From contig NZ_CP048751.1 in NCBI RefSeq assembly GCF_011064825.1, positions 1,426,001 to 1,490,000 of the forward strand: a stretch of DNA of 64,000 bases, written 5' to 3'. This document shows, piece after piece, positions 43,445 to 52,346 of the stretch (positions within the stretch are counted from its first letter, which is position 1; every line of letters begins with the position of its first letter). Position numbers and translations under genes: made by a program. This DNA comes from Brevundimonas mediterranea. Its GTDB lineage: Bacteria > Pseudomonadota > Alphaproteobacteria > Caulobacterales > Caulobacteraceae. The notes beneath the pieces were generated by a model. The model was given only the letters and a program-made list of their open reading frames with translations, ran no database searches and was not told where the DNA came from.

Positions 43445-44847
43445 GCGATCCGTTCCAGCTTGGCGGCGAAGAAGCCGTCCAGACCGCCGTGTTCGGCCCA
43501 CATGGACGGCAGGATGCGCAGCCAGCCTTCGGGCGTCAGGGCCTCGGGCGGGGCGCCCAGGGCCGCAGGGTCCGCCGCGACGGTGCGGAAACCGGGGTTG
43601 CGGCGCAGGAAGGCGATCACCTGGGTCTCGCCCTCCTCGCGCTCCAGGGAACAGGTGCAATAGACCAGACGGCCGCCCGGCTTGACCCGTTCGGCGGCGG
43701 CGTCGAGCAGCCGGTGCTGGACGTCGGCCAGTTTGGCGACCTCGGCCGGCTTGGTGGCGCGCAGGACTTCGGGGTTGCGGCGGAAGGTGCCTGTGGCGGT
43801 GCAGGGGGCGTCCAGAAGCACGGCGTCGAAGCTGCGGTCATCCTCCCAGTCCTCGGCCGGGACGGCGATCACTTCGGCGGTCAGGCCGGTGCGCTCGAGA
43901 TTCTGGCTGAGGCGCTTCAGGCGCGGGGCCGAGCGGTCCAGGGCGACAACCGAGGCGCCGGCGGCGGCCAGTTGCAGGGTCTTGCCGCCAGGAGCGGCGC
44001 ACATGTCCAGGGCGGTCTCGCCGGGCTTGACGCCCAGCAGACGGCCCGGAACGGCGGCGGCGGCGTCCTGGACCCACCAGTCGCCGTCGTCGAATCCGGG
44101 CCAGGTCGCGACGTCGCCGCGACGGCCGGTGCGGACGGTGCCGCCCTCAAGCGCCTCGCCCTCGACGGCGGCGGCCACGGCGGCAGGATCGACGCCGGGC
44201 TTGAGGCTGAGATCCGTCGCCGGCTCCTCACGGGCGGCCAGGGCCAGGCCGGTGAGGGCGGCCTCGCCATAGGTCGCCTTCCAGCGAGCGGCGATCCAGT
44301 CGGGCAGATTGCTCTCAGCCGTGGTCAGGCCGGGGCCGTCGCGGCCGACGCCGCGCAGCACGGCGTTGACCAGATTCTTGTAGGGCCGGGTCTTGGGATC
44401 GCGCTCGGCCAGCTTCACGGCCGTGGACACGGCGGCGAAGGCGGGGGTCTCCAGCACCAGGGTCTGGGCCAGGGCGATGCGCATCAGGGTGCGGACCGCC
44501 TCGGGCGGCGACTTCTGCAGACGGCGGTTCAGGATCTGGTCGATCTCGCCCAGACGACGCAGGGCGGCCATGGCCACGGCGCGGGCGAAGGCGCGGTCGA
44601 CGGGCTCCAGCGCGCGGGCGGCGGGCTGGGACAGGGCCTCGTCCAGGCCGTTGCGCTTCTCAAGCGCGGCGTTCAGCAGGATGCCCGCCACCACCCGGGC
44701 CTCGACGCCGATGTCGTCCTGCGACGGAGCTTGCGCCACCTCGACCGGCGCCGGGCGCGGCCGGCCCTTGGTCGCCATGCGGCGACCGCGCGCCTGTGAG
44801 CTGTGACCGCCGCCCCGTCCTTCAGAACCGCGTCCTTCGGAACTCAT
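43441..44847 (-). CDS. rsmB: 16S rRNA (cytosine(967)-C5)-methyltransferase, RsmB/NOP2 family
   Basis: A 468-aa methyltransferase. An N-terminal NusB-like domain (about residues 40-175) precedes the SAM domain: DMCAAPGGKTLQLAAAGA (about 280-297), LLDAPCTATGTFRRNPE with the first catalytic Cys, and VYCTCSLEREEGETQV with the second (TCS). The start at 44847 overlaps the kup stop by 4 bp; a later ATG (MATKGRPRP, residue 24) is also plausible. The first about 24 residues are Gly/Arg/Ser-rich. Confidence 0.93.
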   Translation of the reverse strand: MSSEGRGSEGRGGGHSSQARGRRMATKGRPRPAPVEVAQAPSQDDIGVEARVVAGILLNAALEKRNGLDEALSQPAARALEPVDRAFARAVAMAALRRLGEIDQILNRRLQKSPPEAVRTLMRIALAQTLVLETPAFAAVSTAVKLAERDPKTRPYKNLVNAVLRGVGRDGPGLTTAESNLPDWIAARWKATYGEAALTGLALAAREEPATDLSLKPGVDPAAVAAAVEGEALEGGTVRTGRRGDVATWPGFDDGDWWVQDAAAAVPGRLLGVKPGETALDMCAAPGGKTLQLAAAGASVVALDRSAPRLKRLSQNLERTGLTAEVIAVPAEDWEDDRSFDAVLLDAPCTATGTFRRNPEVLRATKPAEVAKLADVQHRLLDAAAERVKPGGRLVYCTCSLEREEGETQVIAFLRRNPGFRTVAADPAALGAPPEALTPEGWLRILPSMWAEHGGLDGFFAAKLERIA

Positions 44848-46820
44848 ACGGCCACCTGCGCGCCCAGCTCGACCACACGGCCGGGCGGGATATGGAAGAA
44901 GTCGGTCGGATTGGCGGCGTTGCGCATCAGGAAGATGAACAGCCGGTCCTGCCACAGGGGCATGCCCTGGCGCGCCGACGGGATCAGCGAGCGGCGGCCC
45001 AGGAAGAAGCTGGTCGACATGATGTCGAACTTCAGCCCCTGTTTGCGGCACAGGCCCAGGGCGCGGGGCACGTTCGGCGTCTCCATGAAGCCATAGGTGA
45101 TGGTCAGCTTCTTGAAGTCGTCGTTGATCGGCTCCATCCGCACCCGGTCGGCTTCCTTGACGCGCGGCCGTTCGGAGGTGCGCACGGTCAGGATGACGTT
45201 CTTCTCGTGCAACACCTTGTTGTGCTTGAGATTGTGCATTAGGGCGACCGGCGCCACGTCGGGATCGCTGGTCAGGAAGATCGCGGTGCCAGGCGCGCGG
45301 TGCGGCGGTCGGGCCTGAAGCATCTCGATCAGGTCGTTCAGCGGCAGGCTGTCCTTGCGGGTCTTGGCCGTCAGGATCTGGGTGCCGCGCACCCAGGTCC
45401 ACATGATCAGGACTAGGCAGGCGCCCAGGACCAACGGCATCCAGGCGCCGTCCGGGATCTTCAGCAGGTTGGAGGTCAGGAAGACGCTGTCGATGAAGGC
45501 GAACGGAACCAGGGTCCCGGCCACCGCCCACATCGGCCATTTCCAGCCCTTGCGGATCACCGAATAGGCCATCAGCGTATTGACCAGCATGGTCCCCGTG
45601 ACGGCCACGCCATAGGCGGCGGTCAGATTGTGCGAGCTCTGGAACACGACCAGCAAGACCAGCACCCCGATCATCAGGAAGCTGTTGACCGCCGGCACGA
45701 AGATCTGGCCGGCCTGGGTTTCGGAGGTGTTGCGGATGTCGATGCGCGGCAGAAGGCCCAACTGGACAGCCTGTTGGGTGACCGAGAAGGCGCCGGTGAT
45801 CACGGCCTGAGAGGCGATGACGGTGGCGGCCGTGGCCAGGATCAGCATGGGCCAGTAGGCGAACTCGGGCACCATGTTCCAGAACGGGTTTTCGGCCGAG
45901 CCGGGATTGTCGAGGATCAGGGCGCCCTGGCCCAGATAGTTCAGCGTCAGGCAGGGCAGGACGAAGGCCAGCCAGCCCATGCGGATCGGCGCCTTTCCGA
46001 AATGGCCCATGTCCGCATACAGGGCCTCCGCGCCGGTCACGGCCAGGAAGACGCTGCCCAGGATGATGAAGCCCAGGAAACCGTCCTTCAACAGCAGCAT
46101 GACGCCATAGTGGGGCGACAGGGCGCGCAGCACGCTGACGTCGTCGAAGATGTGGTACAGGCCCAGCCCGCCCAGGCACAGGAACCAGACGGCGGTGATC
46201 GGGCCGAAATATTTGGCCAGGCTGGCGGTGCCGCGCGACTGGGCCATGAACAGGGCGATCAGGATTCCGGCCGAGATCGGCACGATGAACGGATCGAGCT
46301 TGCCCGACAGGCCCGGCGCGTCCTGCAGGCCCTCGACGGCCGACAGAACCGAAATGGCGGGCGTGATGATGCCGTCGCCATAGAAGAGGGCCGCGCCGCA
46401 GACGCCCAGGATGAAGATCCAGGCGCTGCGCCGGCCGACCGCGAACTGGGCCAGGGCCATCAGCGACAGGGTGCCGCCTTCGCCCTTGTTGTCGGCGCGC
46501 ATCAGGAAGAAGACGTATTTGAACGTCACCACCACCATCAGGGCCCAGAAGGCCAGGGAGACGACGCCGATCACGGCCAGGTCGCCGCCGACGCCCGACT
46601 GGGCGTGGGCGATGGCTTCACGCAGGGCGTAAAGCGGGCTGGTGCCGATGTCGCCGAACACCACGCCGATCGCGCCCAGGGTCAGGGCCCAGAAGCCGCC
46701 GTGCTTGGCGATCTGGCCCCCTGGAGCGTGGGACTCGGGTCCCGTGGCGTGGGTGGGTTTGTCCGGCGTGTTCGACGCGGCGGGGAGAGCGCCCGCGTCG
46801 TGGGGAGTATCCCCGGCCAT
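44844..46820 (-). CDS. kup: KUP-family potassium uptake protein
   Basis: A 658-aa integral membrane K+ uptake protein with about 12 predicted helices. The first family block is LGAIGVVFGDIGTSPLYALREA (about residues 49-70), followed by ADNKGEGGTLSLMALAQF, YFGPITAVWFLCLGGLG, and a C-terminal cytosolic half from about 460. The ATG at 46820 has GGAGGATACGC upstream; the 21-codon longer reading has no such site. It is coupled to rsmB and divergent from the Rrf2 gene. Confidence 0.95.
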   Translation of the reverse strand: MAGDTPHDAGALPAASNTPDKPTHATGPESHAPGGQIAKHGGFWALTLGAIGVVFGDIGTSPLYALREAIAHAQSGVGGDLAVIGVVSLAFWALMVVVTFKYVFFLMRADNKGEGGTLSLMALAQFAVGRRSAWIFILGVCGAALFYGDGIITPAISVLSAVEGLQDAPGLSGKLDPFIVPISAGILIALFMAQSRGTASLAKYFGPITAVWFLCLGGLGLYHIFDDVSVLRALSPHYGVMLLLKDGFLGFIILGSVFLAVTGAEALYADMGHFGKAPIRMGWLAFVLPCLTLNYLGQGALILDNPGSAENPFWNMVPEFAYWPMLILATAATVIASQAVITGAFSVTQQAVQLGLLPRIDIRNTSETQAGQIFVPAVNSFLMIGVLVLLVVFQSSHNLTAAYGVAVTGTMLVNTLMAYSVIRKGWKWPMWAVAGTLVPFAFIDSVFLTSNLLKIPDGAWMPLVLGACLVLIMWTWVRGTQILTAKTRKDSLPLNDLIEMLQARPPHRAPGTAIFLTSDPDVAPVALMHNLKHNKVLHEKNVILTVRTSERPRVKEADRVRMEPINDDFKKLTITYGFMETPNVPRALGLCRKQGLKFDIMSTSFFLGRRSLIPSARQGMPLWQDRLFIFLMRNAANPTDFFHIPPGRVVELGAQVAV

Positions 46821-46988
46821 GCGTATCCTCCGGGTCTCCGACGACAGGTCGAGCCCTTCAAAGCGGCGAGCCTTTAGGCCCATTCCGCGCCCGCTTCAAT
46901 CGTGGGCGCGGGGATTCGGTTTCCCCTTGCACCACAAGGATTTGTGATTCGGTCCAGGAGCGCCTATTTTCCTTACAGGAACACAACC

Positions 46989-47459
46989 ATGTCAGACAGC
47001 CAGCGCTTCCCCGTCGCCGCCCACGCCTTGGCCTATATGGCCCACAAGGGCGCTTTTTCGCCTGCCCAGGCGGCGCCCAGCGCCTTGCTGGCGGCGTCCG
47101 TCCCGACCAATCCTGTCGTGGTACGGCGCGTGACGGCGCTGCTGGCCAAGGCGGGACTGATCGCCACCCGTCCCGGCGCCACCGGCGGATCCTGGCTGCT
47201 GCGCCAACCGGAAGACATCCGACTGGACGAGGTGCTGAAGGCGGTGAACGGCTGCGCCCACATCGGTTCGCCCCCCGCTGGGGCCAAGGGCTGCCCGATC
47301 AGCGAACATATTCCCCGCCAGGTCGGCAAGGCCCTGACCGCCGCCGACGAGGCCGCGACCGAGGCCCTGTCCAAGATCACCATCGCCGACCTGCTGGACG
47401 AGAACCCCGTCTCCCTGGCCGCCTATACGCCCCACGCCTCCTGCCCCGTCGCGGCATGA
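46989..47459 (+). CDS. Rrf2 family transcriptional regulator
   Basis: A 156-aa winged-helix regulator: RFPVAAHALAYMAHKG, then SVPTNPVVVRRVTALLAKAGLIATRPGATGG (parts; the Arg-rich recognition helix at about 40-70) and LDEVLKAVNGC. Two Cys (NGC and KGC, about residues 77 and 96) plus one near the C-terminus (HASC) could hold an iron-sulfur cluster, but the usual three-Cys spacing is not obvious. An SDR gene follows 31 bp downstream and is a likely target; YwnA/NsrR-like relatives sense redox or nitrosative stress. Confidence 0.9.
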   Translation: MSDSQRFPVAAHALAYMAHKGAFSPAQAAPSALLAASVPTNPVVVRRVTALLAKAGLIATRPGATGGSWLLRQPEDIRLDEVLKAVNGCAHIGSPPAGAKGCPISEHIPRQVGKALTAADEAATEALSKITIADLLDENPVSLAAYTPHASCPVAA

Positions 47460-47490
47460 GCATGGGACCTGGGCGGCGCCGGATCGACGC

Positions 47491-48288
47491 ATGAAGCGGA
47501 CGGTGCTGATCACGGGCGCCTCCGCCGGCATCGGCGCGGCCCTGGCCCGCGCCTACGCCGCCGAGGGCTGGGACCTGATCCTGACCGCCCGGCGAGAAGG
47601 GCCGCTCGTGACCCTGGCCGAGGCCCTGTCCGCCGCCCATGGCGTCGTCGCGACCGTCCTTCCCGAAGACCTGTCGGACCCAGCGGCGCCCGAACGTCTG
47701 ATCACCGCCGTCACGGCGCGCGGCCTGACCGTCGACGGCCTGGTCAATAACGCGGGTTTCAGCCGCGTGACGGGCTTTCTCGACACCGACCTGGCCGCCC
47801 ACCGCGCCATGATTCAGGTCATGCTGACGGGGCCGGTCGAGCTGTCGCGCCTGTTGTTGCCCGGCATGGTCGAGCGACGCTTCGGCCGGGTGCTGAACGT
47901 CGCCTCCCTGGCCGGCCAGATGCCCGCGACCGGCGGCGACACCCTGTACGGACCCATAAAGAGCTTCCTGATCAAGGCGTCCCAGGGCCTGTATCTGGAA
48001 ACCTTGGGAACCGGGGTCCACGTCACGGTGCTGAACCCCGGCTACACCTTGACCGAGTTTCACGACGTCAACGGCTCGCGCGATCAGGTGTCCAGCGCCT
48101 ATCCGGCCTGGATGTGGATGGACGCCGCCCGCGTCGCCCGCATCGGCTACGACGCCTGCGAGGCGAACCGGCCCAGCGTGACCCCCGGCGTCATGAACAA
48201 TCTGATGGCCGGCCTGGCCCGCTTCCTGCCCGACGGCCTGGCGCTGCGCATGGTGGCGAACCACGCCAGGCGGCTGGACCGGCTTTAG
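47491..48288 (+). CDS. SDR family oxidoreductase
   Basis: A 265-aa short-chain dehydrogenase. TGASAGIG at residues 9-16, NNAG at about 87-90, Ser near 139 (NVASLAGQMP) and YGPIK with Tyr151 and Lys155. It follows the Rrf2 gene on the same strand, so it may be the redox-regulated partner. It is convergent with lpd, only 3 bp away. The substrate is unknown. Confidence 0.9.
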   Translation: MKRTVLITGASAGIGAALARAYAAEGWDLILTARREGPLVTLAEALSAAHGVVATVLPEDLSDPAAPERLITAVTARGLTVDGLVNNAGFSRVTGFLDTDLAAHRAMIQVMLTGPVELSRLLLPGMVERRFGRVLNVASLAGQMPATGGDTLYGPIKSFLIKASQGLYLETLGTGVHVTVLNPGYTLTEFHDVNGSRDQVSSAYPAWMWMDAARVARIGYDACEANRPSVTPGVMNNLMAGLARFLPDGLALRMVANHARRLDRL

Positions 48289-48291
48289 CCG

Positions 48292-49707
48292 TCAGATGTG
48301 GATCGCGTGCCCCAGGGCGCGCAGGGACGCCTCGTGGAAGGCCTCGCCCAGGGTCGGGTGGACGTGGATGGTTCCCGCCACATCCTCCAGCACCGCCCCC
48401 ATCTCCAGCATCTGGGCGAAGCTGTTGCTGAGTTCCGACACATGCTGGCCGACCGCCTGGACGCCCAGGATGCGGTGATCCGACTTGGAGGCGATGACCC
48501 GCACGAAGCCGCCGTCCTCGCCCGCCTCGATGGCCAGGGCGCGGCCGATGGCGGCGAAGGGGAAGACGGACTGGATCACGTCGTCACTGCCCGCGACATC
48601 GTTCGGACCCAGACCGGCCGAGACGATCTCGGGCTCGGTGAAACAGACGGCGGCGATGGCGACCGGATCGAACACCCGGTCGTGGCCACCCTTTCCTGAA
48701 GAATGGGCGATGATCTCCGCGACCACCTCGCCCTGGGCCGAGCCCTTGTGGGCCAGCATAGGCTCGCCGGTCAGGTCGCCGACGGCCCAGACGTTCTTCA
48801 TTGAGGTGGCGCAGCGGTTGTCGATCTTCACGAACGGACCGGCCATGGCCACGCCCATGTTCTCCAGACCCCAGCCCTGCGTGCGCGGGCGACGACCCAC
48901 GGTGACCAGCACCTTGTCGGCGTCCAGTTGCAGCGGTTCGCCGTCCTTGGTCGTGACGTTCAGCCTGCCGTTCCCGAACCCGCCGGCCCGCGCCCCCAGG
49001 TGCAACTCCACCCCGTGCGTCTCCAGCCACTTCGCCACCGGATCGGTCAGGGCCTTGTCATAAAGGGGCAGGATTCGCTCGGCCATTTCGACGATGGCCA
49101 CCTCGGCGCCCAGCTTCCTGAAGGCGATGCCCAGCTCCAGCCCGATATAGCCGCCGCCGACGACGACCAGCTTCTTGGGCACGTCCGACAGGCTCAGCGC
49201 CTCGGTCGAGGAGATGACGTCGCCGCCAAACGGCAGGAAGGGCAGTTCGACCGGTTCCGAACCCGTGGCCAGGATCACGTGTTCGGCGGTGATGCGGATG
49301 TCGCCGTCGTCGGTTTTCACCACGCAGGTCTTGGCGTCCTCGAAGGCCGCCCAGCCCTTGATGACCTTCACCTTGGCCTTCTTCAGCAGGGCCGTGACCC
49401 CGGCGTTCAGCTTACGGACGATCCCGTCCTTCCACTCGACCGTCTGTTTCAGGTCGATGGCCGGCTGGGCCGCCGTGATGCCCAGCGTCCCGCTGCCGGC
49501 CGCCTTGGCCACCGTCTCGAACTTGCCCGCCGCATGGATAATGGCCTTGGACGGAATACAGCCGACGTTCAGGCAGGTGCCGCCCAGCCCATCGCCACCG
49601 TCTATCAGCACGGTGTCCAGCCCCAGTTGGCCGCAACGGATGCCGGCGACATAGCCGCCGGTCCCGGCGCCGATGATGAGGACTTTGGTTTTCAGGGTCT
49701 GGGTCAT
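48292..49707 (-). CDS. lpd: Dihydrolipoyl dehydrogenase (E3) of the branched-chain keto-acid dehydrogenase
   Basis: A 471-aa FAD flavoprotein that reoxidises the lipoyl arms of E2. The redox-active disulfide is Cys45/Cys50 in [16 protein letters not shown] motif [12 protein letters not shown] (residues 11-22), NAD motif [13 protein letters not shown], and the C-terminal [19 protein letters not shown] with the catalytic His. It is the last gene of the bkd operon, separated from bkdB by two small secreted-protein genes; the start overlaps the upstream stop by 4 bp. Confidence 0.95.
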   Translation of the reverse strand: MTQTLKTKVLIIGAGTGGYVAGIRCGQLGLDTVLIDGGDGLGGTCLNVGCIPSKAIIHAAGKFETVAKAAGSGTLGITAAQPAIDLKQTVEWKDGIVRKLNAGVTALLKKAKVKVIKGWAAFEDAKTCVVKTDDGDIRITAEHVILATGSEPVELPFLPFGGDVISSTEALSLSDVPKKLVVVGGGYIGLELGIAFRKLGAEVAIVEMAERILPLYDKALTDPVAKWLETHGVELHLGARAGGFGNGRLNVTTKDGEPLQLDADKVLVTVGRRPRTQGWGLENMGVAMAGPFVKIDNRCATSMKNVWAVGDLTGEPMLAHKGSAQGEVVAEIIAHSSGKGGHDRVFDPVAIAAVCFTEPEIVSAGLGPNDVAGSDDVIQSVFPFAAIGRALAIEAGEDGGFVRVIASKSDHRILGVQAVGQHVSELSNSFAQMLEMGAVLEDVAGTIHVHPTLGEAFHEASLRALGHAIHI

Positions 49708-50213
49708 CTTCTCGACGTTCTCAAACGGTGGGCGGAAGCGCGTAATGCAGGTGCGACCCGAGGATCAAGGGCGACGGAGGGGAGGACGGCATCGACTTCC
49801 ACCCACTGTCCCCAACGTGACCAGTCTTCAAGAAAACCAATACGATCAGCATAGACGACGGCGACCTCTCCACGAGACCACGCGCGACCGTGACAACCAT
49901 CGCTATACCAAATGTTGGATAGTCGTTTGGGCGGGGCTGCTCCGCGCACTGGCGCGATGGTTTCAAAAGTATAGCGAACACCATCGTTCTCTACTTGAGC
50001 CGTTTCCACGACCCGCGCCAAAAAGATGCTGTCCGCTGCATTCCAAGACGCCACCTGAGCCGCGCGCTCTTCGCGAAGCGCGGCCTGCTCAATCGTTTCG
50101 CCGGGCCGTGGCGGGTTCATCATCAACGTGCAGGCCATGCTCGACGATGAGAGCGCCCATACTGCGACGCCGATACCGACCGTCAGGACTGTGATTTTCA
50201 GGGCCTGGGTCAT
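49704..50213 (-). CDS. Secreted protein, NTR/TIMP-like (second of pair)
   Basis: A 169-aa protein with a signal ([20 protein letters not shown], cleavage near SSSSMA at about 27). The mature part has a Cys-rich start ([13 protein letters not shown]) and a body reading [22 protein letters not shown] (parts), then [19 protein letters not shown]. That matches the pattern F.G.V...V.F.v...C...G...Y found in netrin/TIMP-like OB folds, although the match is weak and made by eye. It overlaps lpd by 4 bp at its 3' end. Its first 29 bases are nearly identical to the lpd 5' end (see findings). Low GC. Confidence 0.65.
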   Translation of the reverse strand: MTQALKITVLTVGIGVAVWALSSSSMACTLMMNPPRPGETIEQAALREERAAQVASWNAADSIFLARVVETAQVENDGVRYTFETIAPVRGAAPPKRLSNIWYSDGCHGRAWSRGEVAVVYADRIGFLEDWSRWGQWVEVDAVLPSVALDPRVAPALRASAHRLRTSRR

Positions 50214-50647
50214 CGACGCTCGCAGAGTGGACGAGGATGAGCCATCGCATGATCGTAATCAGCGACTTCATCGCGATCAGGATTTCGATTGCCCAGATAG
50301 GTTCGACGATCGACTTGGAAAGTGTCGATTTGACCTGTGGTGAAAAGGTTCGCGCACATGCGCCGCCCAGCAAAATCCGTCTTCGACGCTGTGCAGCCCA
50401 CACGCACTATGACAGGTCGTGTAACCTGCGCTCCCCGGAGAACTCGGATCGGGCGAACAGTGGCGACGACCTCGTAATAGATGTCCCCAAAGGGAGTCCA
50501 CCAAACGGGCTGTTCGCGTTTAATCGTCTGGTGTTCTACCCGACCTGTAAAGACGCTCACTTGGCGCATGTCCAAGTCCGTACAACGCAACGGTTCATCG
50601 CCCGCGACTAGCGACGTGATCGCGAACAGAACAGCGACGGCTGACAT
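50210..50647 (-). CDS. Secreted protein, NTR/TIMP-like (first of pair)
   Basis: A 145-aa protein with a short signal (MSAVAVLFAITSLVAG). The body QVSVFTGRVEH, IYYEVVATVRPIRVLRGAQV and the Cys pair in VGCTASKTDFAGRRMCANLF have the same layout as the next gene, so the two are probably distant paralogues. The sampled line 50281-50340 is 48% GC by hand count, far below neighbours. It starts 3 bp after the bkdB stop and overlaps the next gene by 4 bp, so it is embedded in the bkd transcript. Confidence 0.6.
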   Translation of the reverse strand: MSAVAVLFAITSLVAGDEPLRCTDLDMRQVSVFTGRVEHQTIKREQPVWWTPFGDIYYEVVATVRPIRVLRGAQVTRPVIVRVGCTASKTDFAGRRMCANLFTTGQIDTFQVDRRTYLGNRNPDRDEVADYDHAMAHPRPLCERR

Positions 50648-50650
50648 CCG

Positions 50651-52345
50651 TCACCCCATCCACAAGGTCGCGGGATGTTCCAGCAGCCCCTTGATCCGCT
50701 GGATGAAGACCGCCGCGTCGTGGCCGTCGACGATCCGGTGATCGAAGCTGGACGACAGGTTCATCATCTTGCGCACGACCATCTGGCCGTCGCGGACCAC
50801 GACCCGTTCGGCGATCTTGTTGGGGCCGACGATGGCGACCTCGGGGTGGTTGATGATCGGGGTGTGGACCACCCCGCCCAGGGTTCCCAGCGAGGTGATG
50901 GTGATGGTCGAGCCCGACAGTTCCTCGCGCTTGGCCGAACCGTCCTTGGCCGCGCCCGAGACGCGGGCGATCTCCAGCGCCGTATCCCAGGCGTCGCGCG
51001 CCTCGGCGTGGCGGACCACCGGCACCATCAGCCCGTTCGGCGTCTGGGCGGCGATGCCCAGATGGACCGGGGCGTGCTGGGTCAGGACGCCCGCCTCGTC
51101 GTCATAATGGGCGTTGATCTGCGGCTGGTCGCGCAGGGCGACCACGATGGCGCGGGCGAGGAAGGGCAGCAGGTTCAGCTTGGGCTGATCCTTTTGCTTC
51201 GTCGCGTTCAGGTGGGCGCGAAGCTCCTCCAGCGCCGTGACGTCGATCTCCTCCACATAGGTGATGTGGGGAATGCGGCGCACGCTGTCGGCCATCTTCT
51301 CCGCGATCTTGCGGCGCAGGCCGATGATGCGGACCTCGGTGGCTCCTTCGGCACGGGCGAAGGTCGAGCTGCCGGCCGAAGGCGCGGACGCAGGAACCTG
51401 GCCGCCACGCGCGATGAAGCCGTCCAGGTCCTCGTGCGTGATCCGCCCCGCCGGGCCGGAGCCGGGCACGAAGGTCAGGTCCACGCCCAGATCCCGCGCG
51501 CGGTTGCGCACGGCGGGCGAGGCGGACGGGCGTTCGCCGGGCGCGCGGCCGGTCAGGGCGGGGGCGACCGACTTGCCCCCCTCCCCCGCTGCGCGGGTAC
51601 TCCCCCCAGGAGGGGGAGATTTTGGTGCGGGCGTCAGCGCTGATCCTCCCCCCTTGGGGGAGGTGTCGCCGGAGGCGACGGAGGGGGCGTGAACGGGGCT
51701 CTTGGCGACATTTCCGGCGCCCGCCACATCGAACGCCACCAGCGGCCCGCCGACCGGAACCTGCTGCCCTGCCTCGCCGTACAGGGCGACCACGGTTCCG
51801 GCGACCGGCGAGGTGATCTCCACCGTCGCCTTGTCGGTCATGATGTCGGCGATGATCTGGTCTTCCTCGACCGCATCCCCGACCTTGACGTGCCAGCCGA
51901 CCAGCTCGGCCTCGGCCGTGCCTTCACCCACGTCGGGCAGTTTGAAGACGTAGTTGCCGGTGGGTGCGGCGTCAGCCCCCTCCGTCGCCTTCGGCGCCAC
52001 CTCCCCCAAGGGGGGAGGATTGGATGCTGCGCGATCTCCCCCCCTTGGGGGGAGCACCGGCGAAGCCGGGGAGGAGGGCGTCGCCTCATCCGCATTCCCC
52101 GCCCCCTCGACCTCGAACTCCACCAGCGGCCCGCGCACCGGCACCATGGCGCCGGGCTCGCCGTGCAGGGCGATGACCTTGCCCGACACCGGGGCGGTGA
52201 TCTCGACGGTGGCCTTGTCGGTCATGACGTCGGCGACGATCTGGTCCTCGGCGACCGTGTCGCCGACCTTGACGTGCCAGCCGACCAGTTCGGCCTCGGC
52301 GGTGCCTTCGCCCACGTCGGGCAGTTTGAAGACGAAACGACCCAT
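50651..52345 (-). CDS. bkdB: Dihydrolipoamide acyltransferase (E2) of the branched-chain keto-acid dehydrogenase
   Basis: A 564-aa core subunit. Two lipoyl domains (about 1-80 and 131-208) have the DKA lipoyl lysines Lys44 and Lys172. A peripheral-subunit-binding domain follows at about 275-311, then the catalytic domain (about 330-564) with HRIVDG (His536, Asp540). Two lipoyl domains is unusual for Bkd E2, which commonly has one. Both linkers (about 89-124 and 219-257) are Pro/Gly-rich and consist of translated palindromic repeats. A single base separates it from bkdA2. Confidence 0.94.
   Translation of the reverse strand: MGRFVFKLPDVGEGTAEAELVGWHVKVGDTVAEDQIVADVMTDKATVEITAPVSGKVIALHGEPGAMVPVRGPLVEFEVEGAGNADEATPSSPASPVLPPRGGDRAASNPPPLGEVAPKATEGADAAPTGNYVFKLPDVGEGTAEAELVGWHVKVGDAVEEDQIIADIMTDKATVEITSPVAGTVVALYGEAGQQVPVGGPLVAFDVAGAGNVAKSPVHAPSVASGDTSPKGGGSALTPAPKSPPPGGSTRAAGEGGKSVAPALTGRAPGERPSASPAVRNRARDLGVDLTFVPGSGPAGRITHEDLDGFIARGGQVPASAPSAGSSTFARAEGATEVRIIGLRRKIAEKMADSVRRIPHITYVEEIDVTALEELRAHLNATKQKDQPKLNLLPFLARAIVVALRDQPQINAHYDDEAGVLTQHAPVHLGIAAQTPNGLMVPVVRHAEARDAWDTALEIARVSGAAKDGSAKREELSGSTITITSLGTLGGVVHTPIINHPEVAIVGPNKIAERVVVRDGQMVVRKMMNLSSSFDHRIVDGHDAAVFIQRIKGLLEHPATLWMG
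51575..51689. repeat. Family-B palindromes in the second bkdB linker
   Basis: Two inverted units. One lies near 51575-51620 (CCTCCCCCGC and CGGGTACTCCCCCC mirrored by AGGAGGGGGAG); the other at about 51642-51689 (CTCCCCCCTTGGGGGAG followed by GTCGCCGGAGGCGAC and GGAGGGGGCG). Both are translated in the E2 linker between the second lipoyl domain and the subunit-binding domain. Confidence 0.7.
51975..52080. repeat. Family-B palindromes in the first bkdB linker
   Basis: Two further units, at about 51975-52020 (CCCCCTCCGTCGCCTTCGG, then CTCCCCCAAGGGGGGAG) and 52033-52080 (CTCCCCCCCTTGGGGGGAG, then CCGGCGAAGCCGG, GGAGGAGGGCG). They lie head to head with 12 bp between and encode the linker between the two lipoyl domains. 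Confidence 0.7.
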
Positions 52346-52346
52346 A

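Noticed and set aside
44848..46179. A long upstream extension of the rsmB reading frame
   Set aside because: It lies entirely in the antisense-frame of kup's coding strand and lacks homology; the true start overlaps the kup stop.
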